Shown piece by piece: positions 8,717 to 16,765 of a stretch of DNA of 64,000 nt. Position 1 is the first letter of the stretch. Each line of letters opens with the position of its first letter. Position numbers and translations under genes: made by a program. The notes beneath the pieces were generated by a model, which saw only the letters and a program-made list of their open reading frames with translations, was not told where the DNA came from and did not search any database. The stretch is from Cenarchaeum symbiosum A (GTDB lineage: Archaea > Thermoproteota > Nitrososphaeria > Nitrososphaerales > Nitrosopumilaceae): contig DP000238.1 in NCBI GenBank assembly GCA_000200715.1, positions 1,784,849 to 1,848,848 of the forward strand, read 5' to 3'.

Positions 8717-10117
8717 TCATGCGGCCCGTAGGGGCAGCACCTTGCCCGGGTTGAGCACACCGTAGGGATCCAGTAGCGCCTTGAGCTCGGCAAACCTGGC
8801 CACGGTTCCCGCACCGTACTGCGCCCGGAGGTATCCCGCCCTGGCAGTCCCGTCGCCGTGCTCGGCAGTCATTGTTCCGCCAAGCGATCTGACTGCTGCA
8901 AAGTACCTGCGCGCCATGCCCGCCGTGCCGCCCCGCCCCGCCAGCCGCAGGTGCAGGTTCCCGTCGCCTGCGTGCCCGTAGATTATGGGCCGCATCCCCG
9001 ACCCGGCGCAGACCTTCCATATCGCACGCACCAGCTCGGGAAGCCTTGCCACTGGGACTGCCGCGTCCTCCATTATGTTGTGCATCCCGCCGCCGGGCGC
9101 CGCCCTGATGCTGTACGAGAGGGACCTGTCCCGCTGCCTCCACCACCGGTCGATCTCGGGCCCGCTGCGGGTCGATGCCACCACTGCCCCCCGGTGCCCC
9201 CGCGCCGGGGCCCCGCACGTCTCGACCATCAGCAGGCACCGGGTGCCCGCAGGAACGGGGCGCCCGATGTATCGCAGTATGTTATAGTCGATGATCTCAA
9301 GAGTCGAGGGCCCCGCGGCAGCAAGCCCGGCGCAGTCCGCTGCAGCGCGCAGAATGGAGCGGTACGCCAGCACCTCGAGGCGCCGCCGCCGGGGGGCTTC
9401 ATGTGTCCGGAGCCGGACGGATGTTATGACCCCCAATGTGCCCTCCGAGCCCGCCAGAATCCTGGCAGAGTCTGCAGCCCCCCGCACGGCATCGAGCCTG
9501 TATCCAGACGAGTTCTTTGATGTGCAGGGAAATGCGGCAGAGTCAGTGCGGCGCGCCACGCCGAGTATCCTGGCAGACAGAGCCCCGTCCCCGGGCAGCC
9601 TCCGGAGCCTGCCCGTCCCGTCGACAAACTCGACTGCAAGAACGCTGTCGATCATCGTGCCGTACCTGAGCGACCTGCTGCCGGCGGCATTGGTTGCCAG
9701 CATGCCGCCCACTGTACAGTACGGCCCGACCGACGGGTTGGGCCCCAGGATCCTGCCCCTGCGCGCCAGCATGGCGTCGAGCCTCCCCTTGGAGGCCCCC
9801 GGCCCCGCTGTAACCGACGACCTGCCGCACCTTACACCGGCCATCCTCCGCATATCCATGACTATGCCGCCGCCCACGGCGCCGCCCGCCAGCCCCGTCC
9901 CTCCCCCGCGCGGGGTGACGCCTATGCGGCTGCGGCGCGCAAACCTTACCGTCCGGGCCACGTCCGCCGCATCGCGCGGCATGACTACCGCCAGGGGCCG
10001 CACCCTGCACGGCCCAGAATCTGCAGAGTATGCGTCAAGCGCCTCCCCCTCCACGACGGCCCCGGGCAGCCGCGCGAGGCCGCGGGGGCTCACAGGCGTA
10101 TGCGGTAATAGTCCCAT
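8717..10117 (-). CDS. FAD-binding oxidase, glycolate/D-lactate dehydrogenase (GlcD/Dld) family
   Basis: A 466-residue flavoprotein of the VAO/PCMH family. The FAD_binding_4 domain covers about residues 35-210 and contains the pyrophosphate-binding loop TPRGGGTGLAGGAVGGG. The C-terminal FAD-oxidase_C domain carries GHAGDGNLHL and AEHGDGTARAGYL, the family's His-bearing substrate motifs. It probably oxidises a 2-hydroxy acid such as glycolate or D-lactate with FAD; the exact substrate is not visible. Its start overlaps the 3' end of the upstream HD-domain gene by 28 bp, which suggests co-transcription. Confidence 0.88.
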   Translation of the reverse strand: MGLLPHTPVSPRGLARLPGAVVEGEALDAYSADSGPCRVRPLAVVMPRDAADVARTVRFARRSRIGVTPRGGGTGLAGGAVGGGIVMDMRRMAGVRCGRSSVTAGPGASKGRLDAMLARRGRILGPNPSVGPYCTVGGMLATNAAGSRSLRYGTMIDSVLAVEFVDGTGRLRRLPGDGALSARILGVARRTDSAAFPCTSKNSSGYRLDAVRGAADSARILAGSEGTLGVITSVRLRTHEAPRRRRLEVLAYRSILRAAADCAGLAAAGPSTLEIIDYNILRYIGRPVPAGTRCLLMVETCGAPARGHRGAVVASTRSGPEIDRWWRQRDRSLSYSIRAAPGGGMHNIMEDAAVPVARLPELVRAIWKVCAGSGMRPIIYGHAGDGNLHLRLAGRGGTAGMARRYFAAVRSLGGTMTAEHGDGTARAGYLRAQYGAGTVARFAELKALLDPYGVLNPGKVLPLRAA

Positions 10118-11400
10118 CTCTCGGGATCAAAGAGCGCCACAAACTCGGCCTCCTCGGCCTCGACGCGCTTCCTGATCACGTCCCTCAGTGAAAAGCCGGT
10201 AAGGAACCTGAACTTTTTCGAGTGCGCCTGCATTGTAAAGAGGTGCCTCATCTCGCTCCCGCCGTTCATGCCCCAGTACCCCATCTTGAGGGCAATCGGC
10301 TCCAGGAATATCGTGTTGTTCAGGCCGTTGTTCTCGTCGCGTATCTCGGGCCGCAGCTCATAGTCCTCGAGGGGCCCGCCCTTGGCAAACCCGACGATCT
10401 CGCCCCGGAGCCCCCGGAGCCGCAGCGTGTTCAGTATGGTGCCGGGGTCCCTGATTGATTCGTCGAACCTCTCGCTTTCAAACTGGAGCGGCTTGGGCAG
10501 CTCGTCGTATATTGCGCGGAGCGCCGATGCAAACTCGGGCTTTTGCCGCATGCTCATCTTTTCAATCACCGGGATCATCCGGAGGTTGGCGTAGAGGTAG
10601 TCGGCCTGTATGCGGATCTCGTGCTGGCGCAGATCAAAGAACGCCAGCACCGTGCTCATAAAGTTCCTCCTCATAAGCTTCGGCAGCGACGCGAGCACCC
10701 GCTGCAGCATGGGGCCCTCGTTGCTCAGCATGTACTCGAAATACTCGACCGCCCTGCGCACTATAAGCGAAGGATGCCACGCCATCGCGTGCGCGTTCAT
10801 CTTTGAGAGCTCCATCGCCCTCGGAAAGCTGCCCAGGGAGTAGCCTGCCACCCTGTCCGCAATGGAAAGATACCAGCCGAGCTCCTTGTAGTGCTCCTGC
10901 GCGGGCGGGTCGTCCCGGGTTATCGGCGAATCAAGCAGGCACCGCTCCATCTTCTTCTCCGTCTTTTCCTTTATCCGCCCCGACCACGGAAAGGTGGTCC
11001 TGTGTATGAGGCATTTTATTATCTCAAGATCGATCTCCGCCTCGCCCAGCAGCCCCTGCAGCTGCCTGTCCAGCGAGATGAAGCGTATCACGTGCTCCTC
11101 GTGCGGCTTGTCCACGCTCTTCTGGGGGTCAAAGTCGTGGAAGAGCGCCGCCACGTAAAGATACTTGAGGTCCTTGTGCGGCAGGCCGCTGCGCGTCGCG
11201 GAGAGCAGGGTCACATAGGTGACCTCCAGCTCGTGCGATATGTTGTGGTATCCGTAATAGTCCTGCCCGAGGCCCTGCGACTCGAACAAGTCGATCGTAT
11301 AATCGAGCATCCTGGTGTAGCAGTCCTGTGACATACCGTTGCCGTTTATGAGGTCCGCTATCCTGCCCCTCAGCGCGCTCGGCGCGGGCTGCTGCCGCAT
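10090..11400 (-). CDS. HD-domain phosphohydrolase-like protein
   Basis: A 436-residue protein. An HD-type metal site is visible near the N-terminus: YHNISHELEV (paired His) followed by AALFHDFDPQKS. This is the metal-binding HD signature of phosphohydrolases acting on nucleotides or phosphoesters. The rest is helical and unassigned. I use the ATG at 11400; a longer reading from 11469 would run through a TTTAAAG box at about 11427-11434, which sits about 30 bp upstream of 11400 and looks like the promoter. The FAD oxidase gene overlaps its 3' end. Substrate unknown. Confidence 0.8.
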   Translation of the reverse strand: MRQQPAPSALRGRIADLINGNGMSQDCYTRMLDYTIDLFESQGLGQDYYGYHNISHELEVTYVTLLSATRSGLPHKDLKYLYVAALFHDFDPQKSVDKPHEEHVIRFISLDRQLQGLLGEAEIDLEIIKCLIHRTTFPWSGRIKEKTEKKMERCLLDSPITRDDPPAQEHYKELGWYLSIADRVAGYSLGSFPRAMELSKMNAHAMAWHPSLIVRRAVEYFEYMLSNEGPMLQRVLASLPKLMRRNFMSTVLAFFDLRQHEIRIQADYLYANLRMIPVIEKMSMRQKPEFASALRAIYDELPKPLQFESERFDESIRDPGTILNTLRLRGLRGEIVGFAKGGPLEDYELRPEIRDENNGLNNTIFLEPIALKMGYWGMNGGSEMRHLFTMQAHSKKFRFLTGFSLRDVIRKRVEAEEAEFVALFDPERWDYYRIRL

Positions 11401-11507
11401 TATACACCAATTCCGGGCATGGTCTTTAAAGTTGTGCCGGAGCCCGCCCCGGCCCGTGCCTGCGCGCACCTGCCTAGGATTAAATTGGCTTCCGCGGCAC
11501 GGCTCCC

Positions 11508-11903
11508 GTGGAGGTCGACGAGGGGCTCGTCATGGAGGTTGCCGGCGCCGCGGACGCTCTCGATGCCGAGCTGCATTTGCTGGACAGGACATTCCCCGTG
11601 GAGCGCCTCCGCATATCGAGGGAGTCGGTTCCGGTTACAAAGCGCACGCAGCGCGGGGGATCGTATTTTGCCGATGTGGATGTCTTCCGTGCAAGGGCCC
11701 GCATCCGGGGCGGGGGCGTATCGGACCTGGTCCCCCGGGCCATGCTGGGGCCGAGCACAGAGTTTGCCGACGTGATAGTCATCGCCGAGGGGCTGATCGG
11801 CGGCAGGAGGCGCCGGGTCATCCTGCATACAAACCTGACCAACGCGGTAGAGGGCCCGTCGTACGCGGAGCTGAGCCTCAACGTGACGGGTACCGAGGGC
11901 TAG
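11508..11903 (+). CDS. Hypothetical protein
   Basis: A 131-residue soluble protein with a mixed alpha/beta pattern and no domain I recognise. The GTG at 11508 lies about 26 bp after an ATTAAAT box (11478-11485), so it fits a leaderless start; an ATG at 11532 is an alternative. Its 3' end overlaps the convergent DnaJ-like gene by 4 bp. Confidence 0.6.
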   Translation: MEVDEGLVMEVAGAADALDAELHLLDRTFPVERLRISRESVPVTKRTQRGGSYFADVDVFRARARIRGGGVSDLVPRAMLGPSTEFADVIVIAEGLIGGRRRRVILHTNLTNAVEGPSYAELSLNVTGTEG

Positions 11904-12415
11904 GGTTCGAGCATCCCGTCGTACTGTTCCCTCTTGTCGTCGTCGGAGAGCACCTCGTACGCTTCATTGATCTCGGCCATGCGGCCGGTCGAGGGATCGC
12001 CCGTCCTGTCGGGGTGCTCCTCCTTTGCGAGCTCCCTGTACCTTTTCTTGATCTCCCCCCGGGTGGCGCCCCTCTCCAGGCCCAGCACCCCGTAATAGTC
12101 CGGCAGGCCCCCCTCGGGCGGATCCCACTTTGCGCGCTTTCTGCCCGAGCTGCGGGGGTACTCCTCCCCCCAGTCGGAGTGGTACTTTTCAAAGTCGCGG
12201 TCGCGCTGCGAGTCAAAGTCGCTCTTTTCATAGTCGGTCTTTCTGCCAAGCAGGGCCTCGCGGGAGATGTATATCGCAATGCCCGCGACCACCGCGACGG
12301 CCACCGAGAAGAGCAGCACAAGGTCGGACGGCGACGGCCCCGCCGCCTCCTGGGCCGCGGCCTGCCCCACCAATGCAGACGGGGCGGCAATCAGAAGGTG
12401 TGTCAGGCGGGCCAT
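11900..12415 (-). CDS. Membrane-anchored DnaJ-domain protein
   Basis: A 171-residue protein. The N-terminus has a signal-like segment and a transmembrane helix (about residues 30-50). A charged linker follows, then a J domain at about residues 104-168 with the essential HPD motif (KEEHPDRTG) and the DYYGVLGLERGAT start. J domains stimulate Hsp70 ATPase; there is no Gly/Phe or zinc-finger region, so this is a type III J protein tethered to the membrane. It begins 4 bp after the Lrp-family gene ends, on the same strand, so they are probably one operon. Confidence 0.85.
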   Translation of the reverse strand: MARLTHLLIAAPSALVGQAAAQEAAGPSPSDLVLLFSVAVAVVAGIAIYISREALLGRKTDYEKSDFDSQRDRDFEKYHSDWGEEYPRSSGRKRAKWDPPEGGLPDYYGVLGLERGATRGEIKKRYRELAKEEHPDRTGDPSTGRMAEINEAYEVLSDDDKREQYDGMLEP

Positions 12416-12418
12416 GGC

Positions 12419-12856
12419 CTATTCCAGCCGGAAGTCCTCCTTTACGGTGTTGAGTACCACATGCGTGATGGTGCTCTCCACGTTCCCTATTGTGGAGAGG
12501 TTCTTTACCAGCAGGCTCAGCTCCGCCCGGTCCCTGAACTTGGCCACTATGATTGTGTCGGTGCCGCCCGTCACGTCGTATACTGCGCAGACGTTCTCTA
12601 TCGACGATATCTTCTCCTCGATTTCGAGCAGCTTGTCGTTTTTTGCCACCAGTTCTATGACCGCGGTCAGCGCATAGCCGAGCTTTTCGTCGTCGAGCCT
12701 CGCCGAGTACCCCTTGATCACGCCGGACGCCTCGAGCTTTCGGACCCTGGAGAGCACGGCAACAGTCGACATGCCCAGCCTCGCCGAGAGCTGCCTCGCC
12801 GAGAGGCGCGCGTCGACTAGCAGGTTCCTTATGATCTTCTTGTCTTTTGCGTCCAA
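12419..12856 (-). CDS. Lrp/AsnC-family transcriptional regulator
   Basis: An Lrp/AsnC regulator: an N-terminal helix-turn-helix (DARLSARQLSARLGMSTVAV) followed by a RAM/ACT-like effector domain (ALTAVIELVAKN to TDTIIVAKFRD). The open frame extends to a GTG at 12877. I prefer the TTG at 12856 because the protein then begins MDAKDKKIIRNLL, as is usual in the family, and because an AATTTAAAT box at 12885-12893 is about 33 bp upstream. Effector unknown. It is followed closely by the dnaJ-like gene. Confidence 0.88.
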   Translation of the reverse strand: MDAKDKKIIRNLLVDARLSARQLSARLGMSTVAVLSRVRKLEASGVIKGYSARLDDEKLGYALTAVIELVAKNDKLLEIEEKISSIENVCAVYDVTGGTDTIIVAKFRDRAELSLLVKNLSTIGNVESTITHVVLNTVKEDFRLE

Positions 12857-12948
12857 TCCGCTCTCATAAACCGGCACAAACGGATTTAAATTTTGGCGGG
12901 CGGGGCCGGCCTAGATGCTTCAAATAGGCGGGCACGCGGCAAAAAGGC

Positions 12949-13170
12949 ATGGACGGCGGGCCGCACGCGGAGGGGATGAAACTGCTAGAAGAGGGCAGGT
13001 TCGACGAGGCGCTGGAGCTCTTTGAGGGCGCGCTGCGGGAGAGCCCCGACGATCCGGACCTGCTCAACGGCAAGGGCGTGTCGCTGCGCTCGCTGGGCAG
13101 GTACGACGAGGCAAACGAGTGCCTCGCAAGATCGCTGGAGCTGGACCCCAGGGACAGGATGTCATCATAG
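12949..13170 (+). CDS. Small TPR protein
   Basis: A 73-residue protein made of two tetratricopeptide units (GMKLLEEGRFDEALELFEGA and KGVSLRSLGRYDEANECLAR). TPRs mediate protein-protein interaction. A larger TPR gene follows on the same strand after about 40 bp; together they may be a split or duplicated TPR module. Confidence 0.75.
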   Translation: MDGGPHAEGMKLLEEGRFDEALELFEGALRESPDDPDLLNGKGVSLRSLGRYDEANECLARSLELDPRDRMSS

Positions 13171-13209
13171 CGCGGATGGTTAATGTACTTGTGCACTAGG
13201 CAGGGCCGC

Positions 13210-13683
13210 ATGAAACCGGAGGAGCTCATGGACAGGGCGGCGGGGCGCTGCGAGGACGGCGACTATCTCGGGGCGCTGGCATTCTATGATAAAATCCTGG
13301 ACTCTGATCCCGGGTACGTTCCCGCGCTTGTGGACAAGGCAGTAACCGTGCAGAACCTCGGGCGGACAAGGGAGGCCGTGGCCCTGTACGACAGGGCGCT
13401 CGCCCTCGAGCCGCGTGAAGTCGACGCGCTGGTAAACAAGGGCTCCGCGCTGCACGCCCTGGAGAGGTACGAGGACGCCATATCCTGCTATGAAAAGGCG
13501 CTGGCCGCCGACGGGGCCTGCGCCATGGCCGTGGCGTACAAGGGCCTGGCGCTGGGGGAGCTGGGGAGGATTCCCGAGGCCGCCGAGGCCTTCAAGCGCG
13601 CGCTCGACATGGACGGCGGGTACGACCTTGCAAGAAAGGGGTACGAGACGGCCGCCGCCCTCATGGATGGCGGCAGCCCCTAA
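13210..13683 (+). CDS. TPR-repeat protein
   Basis: A 157-residue protein with about four TPR units (GDYLGALAFYDKIL, GRTREAVALYDRAL, ERYEDAISCYEKAL, GRIPEAAEAFKRAL). I use the ATG at 13210 because GGTTAATGTAC at 13173-13183 fits a TATA box for it; an upstream ATG at 13183 lies inside that box. It overlaps the stop of the zinc-finger gene on the opposite strand. A scaffold role is likely; partners unknown. Confidence 0.82.
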   Translation: MKPEELMDRAAGRCEDGDYLGALAFYDKILDSDPGYVPALVDKAVTVQNLGRTREAVALYDRALALEPREVDALVNKGSALHALERYEDAISCYEKALAADGACAMAVAYKGLALGELGRIPEAAEAFKRALDMDGGYDLARKGYETAAALMDGGSP

Positions 13684-13853
13684 AAGACGCTGACGTCTCC
13701 GGGCGCAGGGCCGCGGTCCTTGCCTTCTCCGTGGGCCTCAAGGTGATCCTTGTGCTCTGTGCTCTGGTGCAACCTGAGCCCCTCCAGGTCCGCAAAGCCC
13801 CTGTGGCACAGGTAACACTTTGGGTTCGACTCGTCGACTAGCGGCAACACCAT
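13680..13853 (-). CDS. Small C2H2 zinc-finger protein
   Basis: A 57-residue ORF read on the reverse strand, beginning MVLPLVDESNPK. Residues 13-34 match a classical C2H2 finger: C-x2-C, 12 residues, H-x4-H (CYLCHRGF ... LRLHQSTEH), including the conserved Phe and Leu core positions. The tail is His- and charge-rich. The stop overlaps the convergent TPR gene by 4 bp. Small single-finger C2H2 proteins occur in archaea and may bind nucleic acid or protein. The finger pattern makes it very likely real despite its size. Confidence 0.75.
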   Translation of the reverse strand: MVLPLVDESNPKCYLCHRGFADLEGLRLHQSTEHKDHLEAHGEGKDRGPAPGDVSVF

Positions 13854-13981
13854 GCCCGCCGGGGCCGCGGCAGGGTAATTAATCCTTTAACGCCCGGCCT
13901 GCAGCGATTCCGGGGGGGGCCTTTCCCCATGAAGCCCCGCCCGTCTAAAATGTTATATTCAAGCCGGATTCCCTCTCGATC

Positions 13982-15079
13982 ATGCTGGAGAAGCTCGCAT
14001 CACAATCCCAGGCCCTCGACCGGGCGCTCGCAGGGGAGGAGCTCTCGCTTAAAGACGGGGTGGAGATCATGGAATACGACAACCTGCACATTCTCGGTGC
14101 GGCCGCCGATCTGGCCCGCAGGAGGCTCGTGGGGGAATCGGTCACGTTCGCTGCATCATACTACATGAACTATACAAACGTCTGCGCCGCGAGCTGCCAG
14201 ATGTGCGCTTTCTACCGCAAGGGCGGCGAGGAGGACGCCTACACCCTGACGCCCACCCAGATCGAGGCGCGCGTGGCGGATGCCAAGCGGATGGGCGCCA
14301 CCGAGGTGCATATAGTGGGCGGATTCCATCCGGACCTGCAGCTGGACTATTACGAGGAGATGATGCGCACGATAAAAAAAGAGCATCCTGAACTCAACAT
14401 AAAGGCGTTCACCGCGGCCGAGATCTTCTTTCTCTCCAAGCTGACCAAGACCTCCGTCAAGGAGATCCTGACAAGGCTCAAGGAGGCGGGCCTTGACTCG
14501 ATGCCGGGCGGCGGCGCCGAGCTGTTCCACCCCGACGCGCGGAACCAGATCGTAAGGGGCAAGTGCACGGGCCAGGAATGGCTCGACACCATAGAGCAGG
14601 CGCACAACCTGGGCATCAAGAGCAACGTTACAATGCTGTACGGGCACATAGAAAAGCCCGAGCACGTGGTGGACCACCTGATCAAGGTCAGGGAGCTCCA
14701 GAAGCGGACGGGGGGATTTTTGACAATCATACCGCTCAAGTTCAGCCTGGACAACACCGAGCTGGAAAAGGGCGGCAACGTCAGCCAGGAATGCTCCTCC
14801 GTCTATGACATAAAGGTGATCGCGCTGTCGAGGCTGATGCTCGCCGGCGTGCTAGACAACATATCGGTCTACTGGGTGGCGCTTGGCAAGAAGCTGGCGC
14901 AAGTGGCTCTCGCAAACGGGGGAAACGACCTCGTGGGCACCGCGTTCTCCGAGGAGATCTACCGGGCGGCAGGCAAGCCCACCGGCTCGTCGCTCGACGA
15001 GCTAGCCGGCATGGTAAAAGAGATAGGCAGGATCCCAATCCAGAGAAACACGCACTTTGGGACCGTCCGCACGTTCTAG
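13982..15079 (+). CDS. mqnE: Radical SAM enzyme of the MqnE/MqnC/CofH group (probable aminofutalosine synthase)
   Basis: A 365-residue radical SAM protein. The [4Fe-4S] cysteines are C68, C72 and C75 (CAASCQMC). The downstream signature MPGGGAELF and the stretch NVTMLYGHIEKPEHVVDH match futalosine-pathway enzymes (MqnE, MqnC) better than the MPGTAAE type of CofH. MqnE joins chorismate-derived enolpyruvyl-oxybenzoate to SAM in menaquinone synthesis. Thaumarchaeota make menaquinones, so this fits. TGTTATATTC (13951-13960) lies about 26 bp before the ATG, giving a leaderless mRNA. CofH (F420 synthesis) is the main alternative. Confidence 0.72.
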   Translation: MLEKLASQSQALDRALAGEELSLKDGVEIMEYDNLHILGAAADLARRRLVGESVTFAASYYMNYTNVCAASCQMCAFYRKGGEEDAYTLTPTQIEARVADAKRMGATEVHIVGGFHPDLQLDYYEEMMRTIKKEHPELNIKAFTAAEIFFLSKLTKTSVKEILTRLKEAGLDSMPGGGAELFHPDARNQIVRGKCTGQEWLDTIEQAHNLGIKSNVTMLYGHIEKPEHVVDHLIKVRELQKRTGGFLTIIPLKFSLDNTELEKGGNVSQECSSVYDIKVIALSRLMLAGVLDNISVYWVALGKKLAQVALANGGNDLVGTAFSEEIYRAAGKPTGSSLDELAGMVKEIGRIPIQRNTHFGTVRTF

Positions 15080-15390
15080 ATATCCTGCCCGAGATGCTTT
15101 TTGACAGAGCCCATCTTGTCATCCATTGACTGGGCCTTGTCCCTTCTGGAGTCCACCTTTAGCACGACCTCCACCCGGCCCACGCCAAGATTGTGCACAG
15201 CCTCGCACATCATGTCGGCCGCCTCAAAGATCTCCCCGAGCGTGCGGGCCTCGAGCAATGTTCCCATCGGGGTGATCTCGTGCCTTACGCCCTCGAGCCC
15301 CCGGATCGCCTCAATGGATTTTGCTATGTAAAAGCTGGCGCTGGTGCTCTGCGTCCCCATCGGGTAGATGCTGATCTCTGCGTGCACCAT
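15076..15390 (-). CDS. MTH1187/YkoF-family thiamine-binding-like protein
   Basis: A 104-residue protein of the DUF77/MTH1187 family: start VHAEISIYPMGT, core ITPMGTLLEARTLGEIFEAADMMCEAV, and RVEVVLKVDSRRDK near the end. Family members form ferredoxin-like dimers and tetramers and some bind thiamine or its precursors. A TATTTTTATC box (reverse strand, about 15416-15425) is close to 26 bp upstream. It overlaps the 3' end of the convergent radical SAM gene by 4 bp. Confidence 0.85.
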   Translation of the reverse strand: MVHAEISIYPMGTQSTSASFYIAKSIEAIRGLEGVRHEITPMGTLLEARTLGEIFEAADMMCEAVHNLGVGRVEVVLKVDSRRDKAQSMDDKMGSVKKHLGQDI

Positions 15391-15434
15391 TGCACATGCA
15401 TGGCACCGCCGGGGATAAAAATATTTGAGCGCCG

Positions 15435-15716
15435 CTATTCCGCGGGCTTTTTCTCCTTTTTGACGGGCCTGTCCCTGCGCTTTCTCCTTGCGCCGAAGCT
15501 GATCAGTATCAGCAAAAAGCCAAGGCCCATCATTATCCCCGAGAGCTCGCGATAGTCGTCGAGCACCCTCTGGTCCTGCTCCAGCTGCATCGCCGCATCC
15601 TCGGACATGCCAGGGGTCCCTATGGGGTATGTTGCGTTGATGTAAAGCACTATCCCAAGGCCGACTGCCAGCATGGCCACGCCGCCAAAGAGTATCCTCT
15701 TGTCAACAAGGACCAT
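15435..15716 (-). CDS. Small two-helix membrane protein
   Basis: A 93-residue protein with two hydrophobic helices (about residues 8-27 and 62-80), a glutamine/aspartate-rich loop between them and a very basic C-terminal tail (RRKRRDRPVKKEKK). Topology suggests both termini in the cytoplasm. A TATACTCTAAATAC region at 15737-15750 (reverse strand) is a suitable promoter. Function unknown. Confidence 0.65.
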   Translation of the reverse strand: MVLVDKRILFGGVAMLAVGLGIVLYINATYPIGTPGMSEDAAMQLEQDQRVLDDYRELSGIMMGLGFLLILISFGARRKRRDRPVKKEKKPAE

Positions 15717-15762
15717 GGCATGGCTGCGTGGAGGGTGTATTTAGAGTATATTCGCACTGCCG

Positions 15763-16059
15763 TCAGGTGCCCAGCTTCTCCTCTATGCGGGAGATGTACT
15801 CGCGGCTGAACCGGAGATACAGGCGGATCTTCTCCTGCGAGAGGGCCATGGCGCCCGGCCTGCCGTTGATCTCGCCGTCGAGCCCTTTCTGCCTCTCCTT
15901 GAGCCCCGCCAGGCCGGGCCCGTCAAGCGAGTCGAGCCCCGCCAGCAGCCCGCGGAGCTCGGCCTCAAAGAGCCCCTCCAGCTCCCCGGGCGGCGGCTCG
16001 CTGCCAAACACCTGCTGCGCGGTGATGCCGCCAAACACCCTCTCCTTGAGGTCGATCAT
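15763..16059 (-). CDS. Hypothetical helical protein
   Basis: A 98-residue, mostly helical acidic protein; the C-terminal half (LSQEKIRLYLRFSREYISRIEEKL) may form a coiled coil. No family recognised. An AATTTATAG box (reverse strand, about 16079-16088) lies about 25 bp before the ATG, supporting a real gene. Confidence 0.6.
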   Translation of the reverse strand: MIDLKERVFGGITAQQVFGSEPPPGELEGLFEAELRGLLAGLDSLDGPGLAGLKERQKGLDGEINGRPGAMALSQEKIRLYLRFSREYISRIEEKLGT

Positions 16060-16109
16060 GTGATGCAGCCGGCGCCGCGCTATAAATTCAATTCCTCCCT
16101 GCGGCGGGC

Positions 16110-16697
16110 TCAGTATTCGTGCTCGCTAAAATCGGCGCCCAGGGGCACCGTCGCCACCACCGTATTGCCGGTTGTCTCGAACCTGACGTTCAGGGCAGGA
16201 TCAAACGAGGCGAAGAGCTCCTTGAGGAGCTGCTCTGTAAAAAACGACCATTTGAGCCCAAGATCGTGCTGTATGATGAACTGGTGGTCGGGGCCCTCCA
16301 CACGGTGGTCCGACTTTATGCCCGAGGCCCTCATGTAGTCCTCGAGTGCCTCGATGCACCTCCTCAGATCAAAGCCGCCTTTCATAAACATGACAGAGTC
16401 CCTTATCGCGGGCACCAGTGCGTCCACTATCAAGTTGATGTCGCCGCCCTGCATTCCCCCGCCCAGCACGGCGAGTATCTTCCGGGGCACGGGGATCACG
16501 CCGATCTTCTCCCCGAATCTGTCCCATTCCAGATACCGCTGCAGTATCTGCCTTACCAGGACGTTCTGGGATATGCCCCTGCCGGCAGCCTCCGTCTCAA
16601 GCTCCCCTAGAATGTCCTCCGGCAGCCTGTACGTGATGCTCCGGGTGCTCCCCTTCCTTGCTGTGTGCGGCTGCCTCTTCTGCCCCCCCGACGACAC
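16110..16697 (-). CDS. Ribbon-helix-helix-type regulator with unknown C-terminal domain
   Basis: About 195 residues. The N-terminal part (SITYRLPEDILGELETEAAGRGISQNVLVRQIL) fits a ribbon-helix-helix DNA-binding or CopG-like domain; the following alpha/beta domain is unassigned. The frame opens at a GTG at 16703; the GTG at 16697 fits better with TATAATAC-type sequence at about 16718-16727 (reverse strand). Likely a transcription factor with a ligand-sensing or oligomerisation domain; target unknown. Confidence 0.65.
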   Translation of the reverse strand: MSSGGQKRQPHTARKGSTRSITYRLPEDILGELETEAAGRGISQNVLVRQILQRYLEWDRFGEKIGVIPVPRKILAVLGGGMQGGDINLIVDALVPAIRDSVMFMKGGFDLRRCIEALEDYMRASGIKSDHRVEGPDHQFIIQHDLGLKWSFFTEQLLKELFASFDPALNVRFETTGNTVVATVPLGADFSEHEY

Positions 16698-16765
16698 GTG
16701 CACGCTGCGCCGGCCCGTGTATTATATCTGGCTGCGCGGGGGCCCTGCATGCGCGGGCTGCTGCA

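Noticed and set aside
15763-16059. Hypothetical helical protein as a second GINS subunit.
   Set aside because: Only 98 residues and no recognisable B domain; the assignment would be guesswork.
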